A stretch of 64,000 nt of DNA, taken from the NCBI GenBank assembly GCA_039111635.1, contig JBCAQO010000011.1, positions 372,001 through 436,000 on the forward strand, read 5' to 3'. Each line of letters starts with the position of its first letter. Position 1 is the first letter of the stretch. Shown one piece after another: positions 9,838 to 20,685 of this stretch. The DNA comes from Heterobasidion occidentale (lineage: Eukaryota; Basidiomycota; Agaricomycetes; Russulales; Bondarzewiaceae). The position numbers were made by a program, and so were the translations under genes. Under the pieces are notes generated by a model, which was not told the origin of the DNA, ran no database searches, and saw only the letters and a program-made list of their open reading frames with translations.

Positions 9838-10901
9838 TTACGAGTGGCTTACACTGTCAATCAAACAATCAGTACGTTAGGCCTCATTTTTAGGAAGACA
9901 AAAACCGCACCCAACCTCCCAGGTACTATCCGGCGCTTCGCACACCGCAAGAGAATTTACAGGGTTTGTTGGCGGGAAGCACTGCGTTGCTGCGACAGAT
10001 CCTGTGTTGGCCTATGTGGACGGAGAAGAGATGACATTCAGTTTTTGAATCGACCAATCGCACAGAAAGGATGACTCACGAGATCCTGCCAACAATACTC
10101 CAAAGGCACTGTACCAAGATTCTCAAAAAAGAAGCGGCAAGTACCGAATGTAAGCTGTTGAATGTGAGCAGGCTGAACAATAAATGTCGGCGCTGTGAAC
10201 AGTCGCAAATCAGAATTGTATTCCCACAGAGTACAAGGGGGACCCACCAGAATTTCCTTCAAAAATTTGGATGGAATCTTTGATCACTTGACAATCGTCA
10301 CTGATGGGAGGGAGTTGACCGAGGTCACTGCAGAATGTATTGCCTGCAAGAAAAGGTCAATAAGCATGTCAAGAAATTTGGATGTTGTGCGCACAGATCA
10401 GTCCACACGCATCGGTCGCGGTGGGCGCAGGGCTAGGCGAGGCCGTGACTGTGAGGGTCGCTGTGATCGTGTCTGTGTCGGTTTCAGTTTGCGTCACGGT
10501 CGCAATCACAGTTTCTGTATCGGTTTCCGTGATCGTTGTCGGCTTCACAATCGTGACCGTCGAGGTGTGCTTGACTGGTCTAGGTTTTGGTGGGCAGAAC
10601 AAACCGAGAATAGGACACAGGATACCAAGAAGCCCATCAGCCTGGAGCTGCGCGGTGCAAGCAAGCACGTCGAGTGTCACAGTGTTGTTGCCGATCGTAA
10701 CAGAACTACTGGAGACAGAAACGGGGGACCCACATGTCCCTGCATCGCGGCCTACACCCAGCAAGGAGCACTGCTTATTAGCGTCCGTGAACTACATGGC
10801 TGGATGAGCCAGTACGTACCGATCAAAGGGTTGGCCGAGCCAAAGTAAGGGATCGCAATGAGGGAGAGGGAGAGCACTTGAAGAAGGGCAGGCGAGCGCA
10901 T
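9838..10901 (-). CDS. Small secreted cysteine-bearing protein, paralogue B (possible frame break)
   Basis: The gene is paralogous to A: VSVSSSSVTIGNNTVTLDV, DACGLIC, NTFCSDLGQLPP, HIQQLTFGTCRFFFENLG, EYCWQDL, CFPPTNPVNSLAVC and the end GVSHS. It has an extra Thr/Val-rich linker of about 50 residues (TITETDTETVIATVTQTETD and similar) between the first cysteine domain and the CGLIC motif. That linker looks like a low-complexity, probably glycosylated spacer. The signal peptide exon starts at 10901 (MRSPALLQVLSLSLIAIPYF). No GT-AG junction I can find joins this exon to the mature part in frame, so there may be a missing base or early decay. Function unknown. Confidence 0.6.
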
Positions 10902-11004
10902 TGTTGCTGGCGTGTATCGAGCTGTGCAATGGCTGGTAGAATCAACTTCACGAGGAACGCGACTGTGTCGAGACCCTGGTGTTTGCGAAAGTGGACGTGG
11001 ACGA

Positions 11005-11011
11005 TTTTATA
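11005..11011 (-). promoter_or_regulatory. TATA box of secreted-protein gene B
   Basis: TATAAAA on the minus strand lies about 104 bases upstream of the ATG at 10901, matching the arrangement at paralogue A. Confidence 0.5.
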
Positions 11012-11631
11012 TGCGCAGATCGAGCATCATCTAAGGGAGACGTGATGAATGCACATCCTGCTAGACGTTAGACGCGCCCGGACCACAATTCCTAAATTAC
11101 TGGGCAAAGACTGGATTCGCACACCGGGAAGACCAGGGGCAAGAGTGCGGATGACTGGTTTTACATTTTGAGTATAGATCCATCGTATTGATATAGCGAG
11201 GGGTGCGAAGATACGGGTCAAAGCAACGAGGGGTACGTTACCTTGACGGAATGCAATTGAGAAGCGTGACAGACGGAGATGCAGGGGCGGGAAAAATCAG
11301 CGGGTCAAGACTTCCATTATCATAGGAAGATTACAATAGGAGAAGCTGTGCGACGTGTACGCGAATTGCATTGTGAGAAACTTGAGTTTTGTAGAAGCAC
11401 ACCCTCTGACCATGGATGCTGCAGGGAGGTCTCGAGCGGCCACCGCATAGAAACCGCTCGTGAGAAGGTTCAAGAAAATCCGATCGCTGTTTAAGGGCCC
11501 AAAGCAAACGCCAGCGTGAACATCAATTTTATCCGTGCCTCTCAGATCTCAGAGCGCTGAAGGAAGCCGCATCAGATGAAAAGCATTTACCGCGTAGATC
11601 TCTAACCCTCGGACTTTGAGGCAATGAATGC
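11012..11631. other. Intergenic, nothing recognised
   Basis: No coding frame, RNA gene or repeat was recognised on either strand. Confidence 0.4.
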
Positions 11632-11922
11632 TCAAGGACCGGCTACAGTGCTAGCTATCGGAGGATAGGTCGGAAATCTGATCCAGAGAGTGATCCGAGT
11701 GAACGTACCTACATTAGACAAGCCAAGCGATGAGACATTCTCTGAGTCCCGGGCAATACCGTCCTTGTGGGACCTGACTGAATAGCCTCTGTCCGGGCCG
11801 ACTCGAGGAAGAGTATCCATATTTTGCGTCATGCCAGGCGGCATCGATGTGGACACCGCGTTTTCCGTCCCCTCCGCCTGCGATATCTTCACTCTTAGAG
11901 ACTCCTGAGGTCCTTCTACCAT
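11632..11922 (-). CDS. Possible small protein, unknown
   Basis: A minus-strand frame of 96 codons (MVEGPQESLRVKISQAEG...) ends TVAGP and contains a possible short intron (GTACGTTCAC...CCGATAG) that keeps the frame when removed. There is no recognisable domain, signal peptide or membrane segment. Composition is Ser- and Met-rich and probably disordered. It could equally be chance. Confidence 0.2.
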   Translation of the reverse strand: MVEGPQESLRVKISQAEGTENAVSTSMPPGMTQNMDTLPRVGPDRGYSVRSHKDGIARDSENVSSLGLSNVGTFTRITLWIRFPTYPPIASTVAGP

Positions 11923-12678
11923 CGTTTAGTCAATTGAGGGTATCCGGAGTCGTTTGAATCGCCCAGATGGCTGCCCGTGTTGCTTGACAAGTGCATCCAG
12001 TTAGATCGCGATGATACAGTACTCGATGAGGCAGAAGAGAAATACATCGATTAGAGACGACGAGGGCTGATTAGATTTTTGAGCGGCATACCATCCATGG
12101 ATAGGCACACCTGCTGTTTACAGCTCTCTGGAGGAGATATATCCACGAGACTTGCATGTAGAAGCAAAGCTACAGAATGACAGATCAGGAGATTCGCAGA
12201 CCATGAGGCAAGGGCGTGTTCGTCTGTTGCAGTCAGGCGCCATAACGAGTGGGCATCTGTCCAAGGTCGATGGGTTACCATCCAAGAGCATGCACATCAG
12301 AAGGGCGAGCGCACTGCGCACTGCGCGGAGACCAATAGCACTAGCGACTTCATTAGTGAGGAGCAGGGTTGGATCAGGCAGCCTTGCGTCGGTCGTGAAC
12401 CGTCTGTTCAGTATTTTAAGGGCTAACCGTAGGAGACTAAGTGCCCAATAAGTCCGTGACAAGTAGATGAATAATTGTGTAATAAACGCGCTGAAGGCTG
12501 AAGAGAGGTTTGTTTTGGGGTTGACGGAGCTCGTGCGACGTGCAACGACCCTTTCATCTTCCCCGCGTCCTTGACGTTGATGCCACCTGTGTCTGCCTCC
12601 TATCTCTCGATCTTCGAATATATATCCGACTACAAGTCTGCAAGAAGTCCGTATTCTCGTCTTTTCGCCCTCTTTTAA
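11923..12678. other. Intergenic, upstream of kinase gene
   Basis: No recognisable gene. The 3' end contains the likely kinase promoter, with a TATATA-containing stretch near 12616-12626 about 60 bases upstream of the ATG. Confidence 0.4.
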
Positions 12679-14070
12679 ATGCCTCACAAGACGGTTTCGA
12701 ACAGGATGGACTACACCTTCGGTGGCAAATACAGGCTTGAGGAGGAGCTCGCAATTGGCGGCTGTGGTGCGTTATTGATTCTGTGTACGTTCCCTTTCCC
12801 TTGACCGATGTTCAATAGGAACCGTCTTCTACGGTGTGCACACCGTGGCCGGCAAAGAAGTCGCTATCAAGGTTGAACCCGCCATCGCCAAGCATAGCCC
12901 TCTCAAGCACGAATCCAAAATCTACAAATCTCTTATGGGAGGACCAGGCGTCCCCTGGATCATTTGGTCTGGAAAGCAAGGCGACTACAATGTCATGGTC
13001 ATCGACCTCCTCGGTCCTTCACTCGAAGACCTCTTCAAGATGTGTAACAGACATTTTTCTCTCAAGACTGTACTCTTACTCGCTGACCAGTTGGTGCGTT
13101 GTTTTTCCCTCCAATGCACACCCCAATGTATGCATATTCCTGTTTGAGACGCACGTTAGCAAGTTGTACTCTCACCTTGCTGTGCGCTTCGGGCTCGCAG
13201 GTTGCCCTTTCATGGGTGTCTTCGTCTCGATGACACCGTAAAAGGTTTTTTTGCACTAAATTATCTGCTTCTTTGTGGCACCATTCATATTGAGTATGGA
13301 AGATCCATTGACACCTCTTCATTTGCAGATATCCCGCATTGAATTTATACATTCTCACGACCTCGTACACCGCGACATCAAACCTGCTAATTTCGTCATG
13401 GGCACCGACCGTGCCTCGTATATCGTCAATGTCATTGACTTCGGTCTCGCCAAGAAGTTTCGCGACCCACGAACGGGAGGACACATCCCGTATCATCAAG
13501 ATCCTCACCACGGCGTTGGGACGTCGCTTTTCGCCTCCATCAATACCCATCTCGGCATTGGTGCGTCTCTATCATTTCGAGCCTACAATCCCGTACTGAA
13601 GTCTAGTAGAATGTTCACCGCGAGATGACCTGGAGTCTCTCGCGTACATGCTAATCTACTTTCTTCGCGGTACGCTACCGTGGCGGAAAATCAAGTCCAC
13701 CACCGTGGCAGGCACGTGGGATCTTATCCGGGATGCGAAGCTCGCGGCCGAAAGCACAATCACACATAATCTTCCCCGCGAGTTTGGTGTCCTCTACGAG
13801 TACTCACGCGCCTTAGCCTTCGGAGACATACCGGACTACGCTGGAATGCGTGAAATGCTCCGTGGCCTTGGAATACGCGTTGGCGCGCGGTATCCAGACT
13901 TCGATGACACGTCGAGTGTCTCAGGCGCTTCCAGCAGTGGTGCCCCGGAAGACTGGTGTGGCTTCGATTGGATGGTTGGAAGAGGCGGCGAGAGCGAGAA
14001 ACGAGGGCGCGTATGTGAGGCGTGCAATAAGCGGAGAGAAGCGTCGTCTTCATGGCGGGGGCGCGAGTAG
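12679..14070 (+). CDS. Casein kinase 1-like Ser/Thr protein kinase
   Basis: Four exons (12679-12766, 12819-13093, 13329-13560, 13610-14070) give 351 residues in frame. The kinase domain is complete: glycine loop IGGCGTVFYG, catalytic lysine in VAIKVEPA, catalytic loop [12 protein letters not shown] motif in [12 protein letters not shown], and the CK1-type [22 protein letters not shown] in place of APE. The C-terminus after the domain is short, Ser/Gly-rich and without a membrane anchor motif. The third intron uses the second of two tandem AGs (TCTAGTAG). The second intron, 235 bases, is unusually long for this window. The gene probably belongs to the enlarged CK1-like set of mushrooms rather than being the essential HRR25 or YCK kinase. 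Confidence 0.9.
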
Positions 14071-15540
14071 TGGATATCAAAGTATAGTTCGAGGTGGACA
14101 TTCCGTTGTGTTATAGGACGTGAGTATGCTTGACCTCGCCTGCTGTACGATCTGCTAATGTCCTTTTCCTACATTGGTATGGTGTGCAACGTCTATCGAT
14201 AGTAAGATATGGGCTATATGCCACGGTTATCACACTCCTTCTAGGTGCAGGGTTGCCTTCGTATTCTCCCTCGATGCCTACGCAGCGTCTTTTATTTCCA
14301 TTGGCATGTTGGGCTTGGCTCATGCCCTCGCGATCGCAACTTCTTGAAAACCCCCGTCTCTCGCCCTCACCACGTTGTCCTGCACGCTTCGGGGCCCATT
14401 TGTTCCCCACAAATTCGAGCGCGGTGATAGCGGTCCAGCGGTGCCCCCTGGCTTTTATGTACTACGACAACTGTCAGTATATTGACACGACCCTCATGTT
14501 GAATATCATGCTGATACTTGTCCTACACCATATCGCAGACGACCGCAGAAGGACATGACTCTTGATGATATCTTGCCGAGCGTATGACTGGACGACTCGT
14601 ATGACCGAAACCGACATTATCACGAATGGTACGAACGCTCCTCACATACGTGCCGGCAAGGCCGCGATCCATCATGCCTGCTGTTTAGATATTTTCTCTG
14701 ATAGTTAATACCATCGCCTAGCCCTGCTGTGATCACACTCTTTATTCGATTTGCTTTGCCCCTGGACGTAAGACTCCGTCTGCGCCATTTATTTCTGCCC
14801 CTGCTTTGTATACACGCTCTTAACGGACACGCCTCGAATGCAAATCTTGATAACATTTCTATGAATGCGTGTTACGAGAGTATTCGCGATAATTAACAAG
14901 CTGGCCCATCGGCTAACTTACTTCTTGGTTGTGACCAATCAGGATGCCCAAGCCACCCTCCGGCGATCCGCGAACTTGTTCGAGTCGGGCCTCATCCGCG
15001 TCCACTTCGCCAACCTGGCAATGTGTGGATGAGTGTTGTTAGGGCAACTTCTGGCAACATCTTATGAACGTATCACAGCTACGGCCATGTCATGCCATGT
15101 CATGCCATGCTCCGCTCACACGCTGCGCCGTCTCAAAACCGCTAACTGTGCTACATGGATGAGGATGGACGAATCTGTCCTTGCTTGGACCCTGCGCTTG
15201 AGTCCAAGGTACGCATGCACGTCTTTGTGTCCATTGTTGGCTCGCCATACAGATCTTGGCAAGTCCTGGCCAATTGAAGCGGTCAGAGTGTTCGCCATGG
15301 CCTTGCGATGGCGACTAAGCGAGATGTGGCACTTGTTCGAACAATTGTACGACCACCCAGCCACCCTCGCAGAGCCAATTGAATTTGCTTCTGCTCCTGC
15401 TTATAACAACGCCGCCTCATCTCACAGTCCCCCCGCGCGAGACCATCAGGTACGCATACATCATGCATGAAACAAAGCCACCGTGGCGCCAGGCGGTTGT
15501 GTCTTGAACCTATCGACAAAGCAACAAGGTCTGTGTGGTA
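14071..15540. other. Intergenic, no gene recognised
   Basis: Several frames are open (for example 14130-14558 and 15033-15470 on the plus strand), but their translations show no family or domain. A short tandem repeat of CATGTCATGC occurs near 15085. Confidence 0.4.
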
Positions 15541-15548
15541 TATAAATA
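15541..15548 (+). promoter_or_regulatory. TATA box
   Basis: TATAAATA lies 95 bases upstream of the ATG at 15636, a good position for a fungal core promoter element. Confidence 0.5.
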
Positions 15549-15635
15549 CGGGCGGTCATGGCAAGGCCCCCCACTTCTCATCTTCACTCCAGCCTATTGC
15601 TATCACTGTGGACCCCCTCAATCAACGACGCTATC

Positions 15636-16656
15636 ATGGCTGCCTCCCATGCTCCTTTCATTTGCACAAAGACTCTCAAAGAGTTCCCTCAAGAAATATA
15701 CAAAATCGAGCACGTTCTGGGACAAGCGGCGACAGAATACTTGGGTTTGTATCCCAACTTTGAAGCACTCGAAAAAGTAGAGAAACAACTGTATGCGACT
15801 TTTCTTGCTGTACATTCGCTCTGGGCTCATCAGCATCTTTGTCTAGAGCGCGTTGTGTGTTTTCTTCTTCTAGATGCTTTGAGTGCGAGGACCAGTATGG
15901 CGGCATTCCAGGCCGACTGTTGACCCTTCTCGACGGAATGACCTTTTCTGGGTTTGAAGAGTTTTTCCGCAAAGGTATTGTCGCGCAAAGAGCATGCGCC
16001 GCCATCATTATTAGCTATAGACTGTTTGTGAGTAGTCTTCCTCTCGTCACGTCTTGCTCATTGCTGATCTACAACAGGTAGTCGTGAGACTAGTGCTGCA
16101 GCAATTGCGCCAGAAAGGAGACACAAGTAAGTGATATTGCTTGTGCAAAGCAATCGCAAAACCTATTTTTGTCACCAGGAAACTACGAAGATTTAGAGGA
16201 AGAATTTGATGGGTATGTAAGAACGTTCAATAGATTCTCGCCTTGGAGGACGATCGAGCCAGATTTCGAATTATTCGGTGCGTTTCCTCCCCATCCTACA
16301 CGTGCCCGGCTGAATGCGTTGCGTGGGGGTCTCTCTCAGCAATACCACTAGCGACGTTCCCAAGTTCTAAACAACGGCGAACTCGGTCGTTCATCTACCT
16401 ATCGGACGACAGCGAATGGGTGGACAAGGCTTTCGGAAGACCTCACGCGATCCATGAAACGAACGGCGTACAGAATCCCGCTTACTCAAAGCCTATGAAA
16501 TTTGCAGACCCACCTCACAATGATGAGGAGATCGCGGAGGAGAGACACAGATACGAGGAAATGAGCCGCCTCGGAGGCTTCGACTACACACCGCCGGCCT
16601 CTCCCGTTGAAAATAATCTCTACCCTACGCCGGGGCCCTCCCCTCCTCCCTACTAG
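15636..16656 (+). CDS. Unknown protein with conserved-looking helical N-terminus
   Basis: I do not recognise the family. The start (MAASHAPFICTKTLKEFPQE) is followed by EALEKVEKQ. After an intron come CFECEDQYGGIPGRLLTLLDGM and FEEFFRKGIVAQRACAAIIIS, then QQLRQKGDT, NYEDLEEEFDGYVRTFNRFS and a Pro-rich tail ending PTPGPSPPPY. Five GT-AG introns can be placed, with good acceptors at TTCTAG, CAACAG, TCACCAG and TCTCAG. The C-terminal 100 residues look disordered. A TATA box upstream and clean splice sites argue for a real expressed gene. Confidence 0.6.
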
Positions 16657-17235
16657 TCGTATGGATCGGACTTTCGCCTTTGACAAATCGACGATGTGCA
16701 TGTGTTGTTCGTGGATTTCGGATGTCTCGTAGTGCTATATATAATGTATTTACATGGCTTCTCTCTGTCACCGCAAAACTTAGGCTCTCTTGCTCATGCA
16801 TGTTATAAATCGACATTGTCTTAGCTGCAATCTGACGTATGCGAACCCCCAACAATCCCGTGTTCGCTCGCATGTGCTTGGATTACGATGTGTGCACCCA
16901 GTACAGCCAAACCTACTGAGGTTGTCCTTTCAAATGTTGTGCTCTTGCTAGAATCGCTAGTCTCGCCTATCGCACAGCGCAAAGAAGGGACAACCATCTT
17001 CGCAGCCAAGGACTGCATTCAAAGAAGTCAAGAAACTGGTCCCGATCACGATGTACAAACAATGTCGGACACGTAGTGGTGCTCTATCTACAATCGTGAA
17101 GCATTAAAACGTCAACGAGCGTGAAGGTGGCCATTAACTCGAATCGTCGTGTGCGAGGCATGATGCGAAAGGGGGTTGGAGTGAAGTGATGGAACGAAAA
17201 GAGAAAGGAGAGGAAAACGAAAGACACCGCCTCGC
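16657..17235. other. Intergenic, convergent 3' ends
   Basis: The 3' flanks of the unknown gene at 15636 and the CNNM-type gene meet here. No gene or repeat was recognised. Confidence 0.4.
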
Positions 17236-20200
17236 TCACACCGTATACCCCTGCTCCTCCTCGTCAGCCTTATCCGGTCCAACCTTTTCCATCCCGTCCG
17301 GTATCCGCCTGCCCTCTTCGGTTACATCCTTCCCCTCGTCCTCGTCCACAGCCTCCATTCCTCTACCGCTGCCACCGCCACTAGCTCCGTCCACACCACT
17401 TACTCCGACGCCGCCAACAGCACCAAGTGGGCTGCTCTTAAACCTCCCGCCCTTACTTGACGGCGTCGCCACCCTCAAGGCGCTACCACCTACGCTCAAG
17501 CCACCAGTGCTGCTGCCACCAACTCCGATGACTGCACCCGCACCAACCTGCGTCTGCGAGACCCTTCGCGCGCGACTGCGATCATAGATGCGCGCCTCGA
17601 TCGACGGCGCGGGCGACGCGCTGCGCGACATGCTCTGTTGTTGCTGAACACGAACCGCAGCCCTCAGCGACTCTTCGACCGCAAGCCCCGCCTGCACACC
17701 GGCGGGACCATCCACAATGATGCTCGGCGGCGCGAGCCCTTGACCTTGCGCCGCGTAGACAGCGTCTACGGTCCTATCATCACTATCCGTACCCTTCTCC
17801 ACAATGCCTCCTGTGGTGCTGCCGGAAGCGTCGCCGCCCTTACTTGTGTCCTTCACGTCCTGAGGTCGAGGCGTAGGCGGCGCACTCCTGCTCCGCGTAG
17901 TCAAGAAGCTAAGACCCTTGAGCGCCGGGATCGCGATCGGTCGAATGATCCCTTGCGTCGCGCTCGGCGCGGGAACAGGCGGTGGGCCATTGACCGGTTT
18001 GCCGTGCATATTCGAGGTCAGCGTATCACTGGTACTGCTGGAAAGTTGCGGAGCTGAGCCTTTACGTGGGAGAGTGTGTATGGCCGAGAGTGAATTCGAC
18101 TGGGGCGGGATGTAGCCTGATGGTTCGCCGTGACCAGCGCCCTCTGGGTCAAACTCATCGTAGATCTCTTCGCCGATCAACTCTGCGCCAATGCAGACAG
18201 GTGAGTGACTGCTGAAGGATACACGGATGTATACATACCTTCCAGAACGTCCTCAAGCGTGATGATACCAAGCGGTGAAATGAAAGGATCGTAGCCTTGC
18301 AAAAACTAAACAAGGGACAGCGGTAAGATGGGTTAGTGTTCTATCAACAACTCTGCATGACCAAGAATGGGCTCACCAGACCAGCTCCCTCGCGGCTCAA
18401 CACCGCGTCCGCCGGCATGCTCTGCTCGAGCCCAGGTTTGAACTTCGGCAACTGAACGAAGCTGTCCTTCTTCGCCTTCTGGAGCTCCGCCGCCTTGGCG
18501 ACCTCCTCCTTGTTCCCGTCCTTGGTCTCCTGAGTCTCCGTGGTATTTACGACGCCCATCTCTAGGTCGGCCGGCCTACTTCGACGCTTTTTGCGGCCGT
18601 TCTTGCGTTTCTTTCTGAACGAAAAGTGGCCGCGCTCTTCCTTAGGCGATTCCCCGGAGTTTGATTGCGAACCCGATTTCGGGGGCGTGAAGTTGCGCTC
18701 CCAGAGCGTGTCACTCTTAAGCGTAACGTCGTGGTCAGATGAGCCCCGGCTCGCGCTCGCGGTGTCCCCACTGTCGTCCTCTTCCCCGTCCGTATCGCTT
18801 GAGCTCGAGTCGCTGATCCCGACACGGTCCTTCAAGCGCTGCGTAAGGCCCTTCTTTACCGCCTTCTTCACGCTAGCAGCCTTCTCGACGCTGAAGCGCG
18901 ACACGATCGCCATGTGCGAGCGGCCCTCTTGAAACTTGTCAAGAATGCCAAGAAGCGGCTCATTCTGGGCGACCGAGGGGACCTTGTTAAGTGGAACGCT
19001 GCGAACAGGGACGGCGTCCTTCGGATCTAGTAATACACACTGCATTCGTCCCGCGTGAGCACTCAGGTGTTCGAAGAATTTCAACAGGCCAAGGCTGGGC
19101 ATCACGAGTTGCTCACCTGCTTGACCAACAAAACACCGACGATCTTCTTGACCTTGACCAACTGTCCTTCGTTGTCGGGCATCTCGACCTCCTCGTACAC
19201 GGGCACACGGCTGTGTCCAGTGGCGCACACTTGCTTGAGGGTCTTGTAGTCTAATTTGGCGTCGATCGACAACATGAAGACGTTGTCAATTTTGGTCATG
19301 GCTTGTTTAGCAGTCTTCTCCTGCAGATCGAGCGTCGCGCCGATGATGGTCACGGTGTCGGAACGAAGGTCGCCACCGTGGATGCCCATCGATGAGTGCA
19401 TTGCGATCAGCTCTTTCAACTCAGCTCTACGATATATGATACCATGATGCGGTCCAAGGATAAATTCTAGAAGCTTTGCAACGGGCCAAGCGACGATACC
19501 CTGCAAAATAATGAAGATGAACAGGTGTAAAAGAGGTGATGGGGACTCGATATACCAAAGTGTACAACAATACCCTGACGAATGGAGCCATCTTTGCACC
19601 TACCAGGAGCCCATGTCGAGTGCAAACGGACTGAGGAATGATCTCTGCAAAACTGAAAAAGGTGTCAGACAGCGATTCTTGGACAGACACAGAGACAAAT
19701 AGCTGAAAGAGTTCGCTCACTAGCGATGTGAGGAGACTGTCCATGAGCGACGCGCAGAGAGTGGGTTTGTCCCTCCAAAATGGGTGCAATCTGACCATTA
19801 GCCTTCGTAGAGCAACAGATCAAGGAAAATATTCATCAAAGAAAGCAGAAGCTCGACATGGCCGTCGGCATTACGGCGCATTCAGCCGTGACGTCATACC
19901 CGCTGAGCGGCGCGACGCGTCGTGACACACGCGCCGATGCCGATTCGCAAGACGCCGTTCCTCCCAATGGGGAGGGATGACGTCGTGCGGCACAGAGTGT
20001 GCTCCAAACACGGAAATGACACAGCGGCTTGGACCGAACAGGACACGAAGCAGACAAAGAAAATACAGAAACAGCCGCCACTGAGGACAGAAGGGGACGG
20101 CGACTCACATGACGATAAGGATCGTGCTGACGACGACGCTCTGCACGCCGCCGCCCAGGATAGGGTCGGAAATGACGGGAAGCGTCTCGTTGACGATCAT

Positions 20201-20685
20201 GTTAGCGAGGAGCAGCGTGACGAGGAGCAGGTGCCCGTTCTTCCGAATAGGCATGATCTTATTTGCATACTTGCGCTGCTGCCTGTTAAACCGAAGCGGG
20301 AGCGAAAAGCGCCGGATGAGTAAGTCGTTCAGACAGTCAGCGGAGCCTCGAATGGCGGAGACAAGCAGGAGACATACGGGGTGCCACTGATACTCAGCAC
20401 CTGGAGCTGCGTCTCGTCGAGGGACATATAGCCCAGTGTTAGACCGGCAAACACACCCGACAAGATGACAAGCACGGGTATGAGGGTCGCGAACACGATG
20501 AACTTGACGTCGTGCGGCTCGCTCTCTTTGCGACGCGCGAAGGTGTGCAAGCCGGACTGGACGGCAGGCGCGGCAGAGAGGGGGTTGGAGAAGAGCGGCA
20601 CATGGTGTGAGATAGAGGCGGCGATGGAGAGAAGAAGAGACGAGGCGGGAGGGGAGATGGAGGTGAGCAGAGAAGATGGGACCAT
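17236..20685 (-). CDS. CNNM/MAM3-type membrane protein with DUF21 and split CBS domains
   Basis: The family covers yeast Mam3 and animal CNNM proteins, which act in metal (Mg/Mn) homeostasis at the vacuolar or plasma membrane. The start at 20685 gives MVPSSLLTSISPP. The DUF21 membrane domain follows (FIVFATLIPVLVILSGVFAG, LTLGYMSLDETQLQVLSISG, NGHLLLVTLLLANMIVNETL, GGVQSVVVSTILIVI, FAEIIPQSVCTRHG, GIVAWPVAKLLEFILGPHHG). Next is a CBS pair (TKIDNVFMLSIDAKLDYKTL, GHSRVPVYEEV, VGVLLVKQ, VPSVAQNEPLLGILDKFQEG, SHMAIVSRFS, ISPLGIITLEDVLEELIGEE). About 180 residues of charged, Ser/Lys-rich sequence split the second CBS motif between SRFS and PLGIITLED. The C-terminal 300 residues are disordered and Gly/Ser-rich. 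Introns separate each block. Confidence 0.85.

Noticed and set aside
14130..14558. 142-codon frame downstream of the CK1-like kinase
   Set aside because: Hydrophobic stretches look like a membrane protein, but there is no start context, splice structure or family match. Probably 3' flank.
17186..18057. Plus-strand frames opposite the tail of the CNNM-type gene
   Set aside because: Ser/Pro-rich shadows of the Gly/Ser-rich C-terminus encoded on the minus strand.
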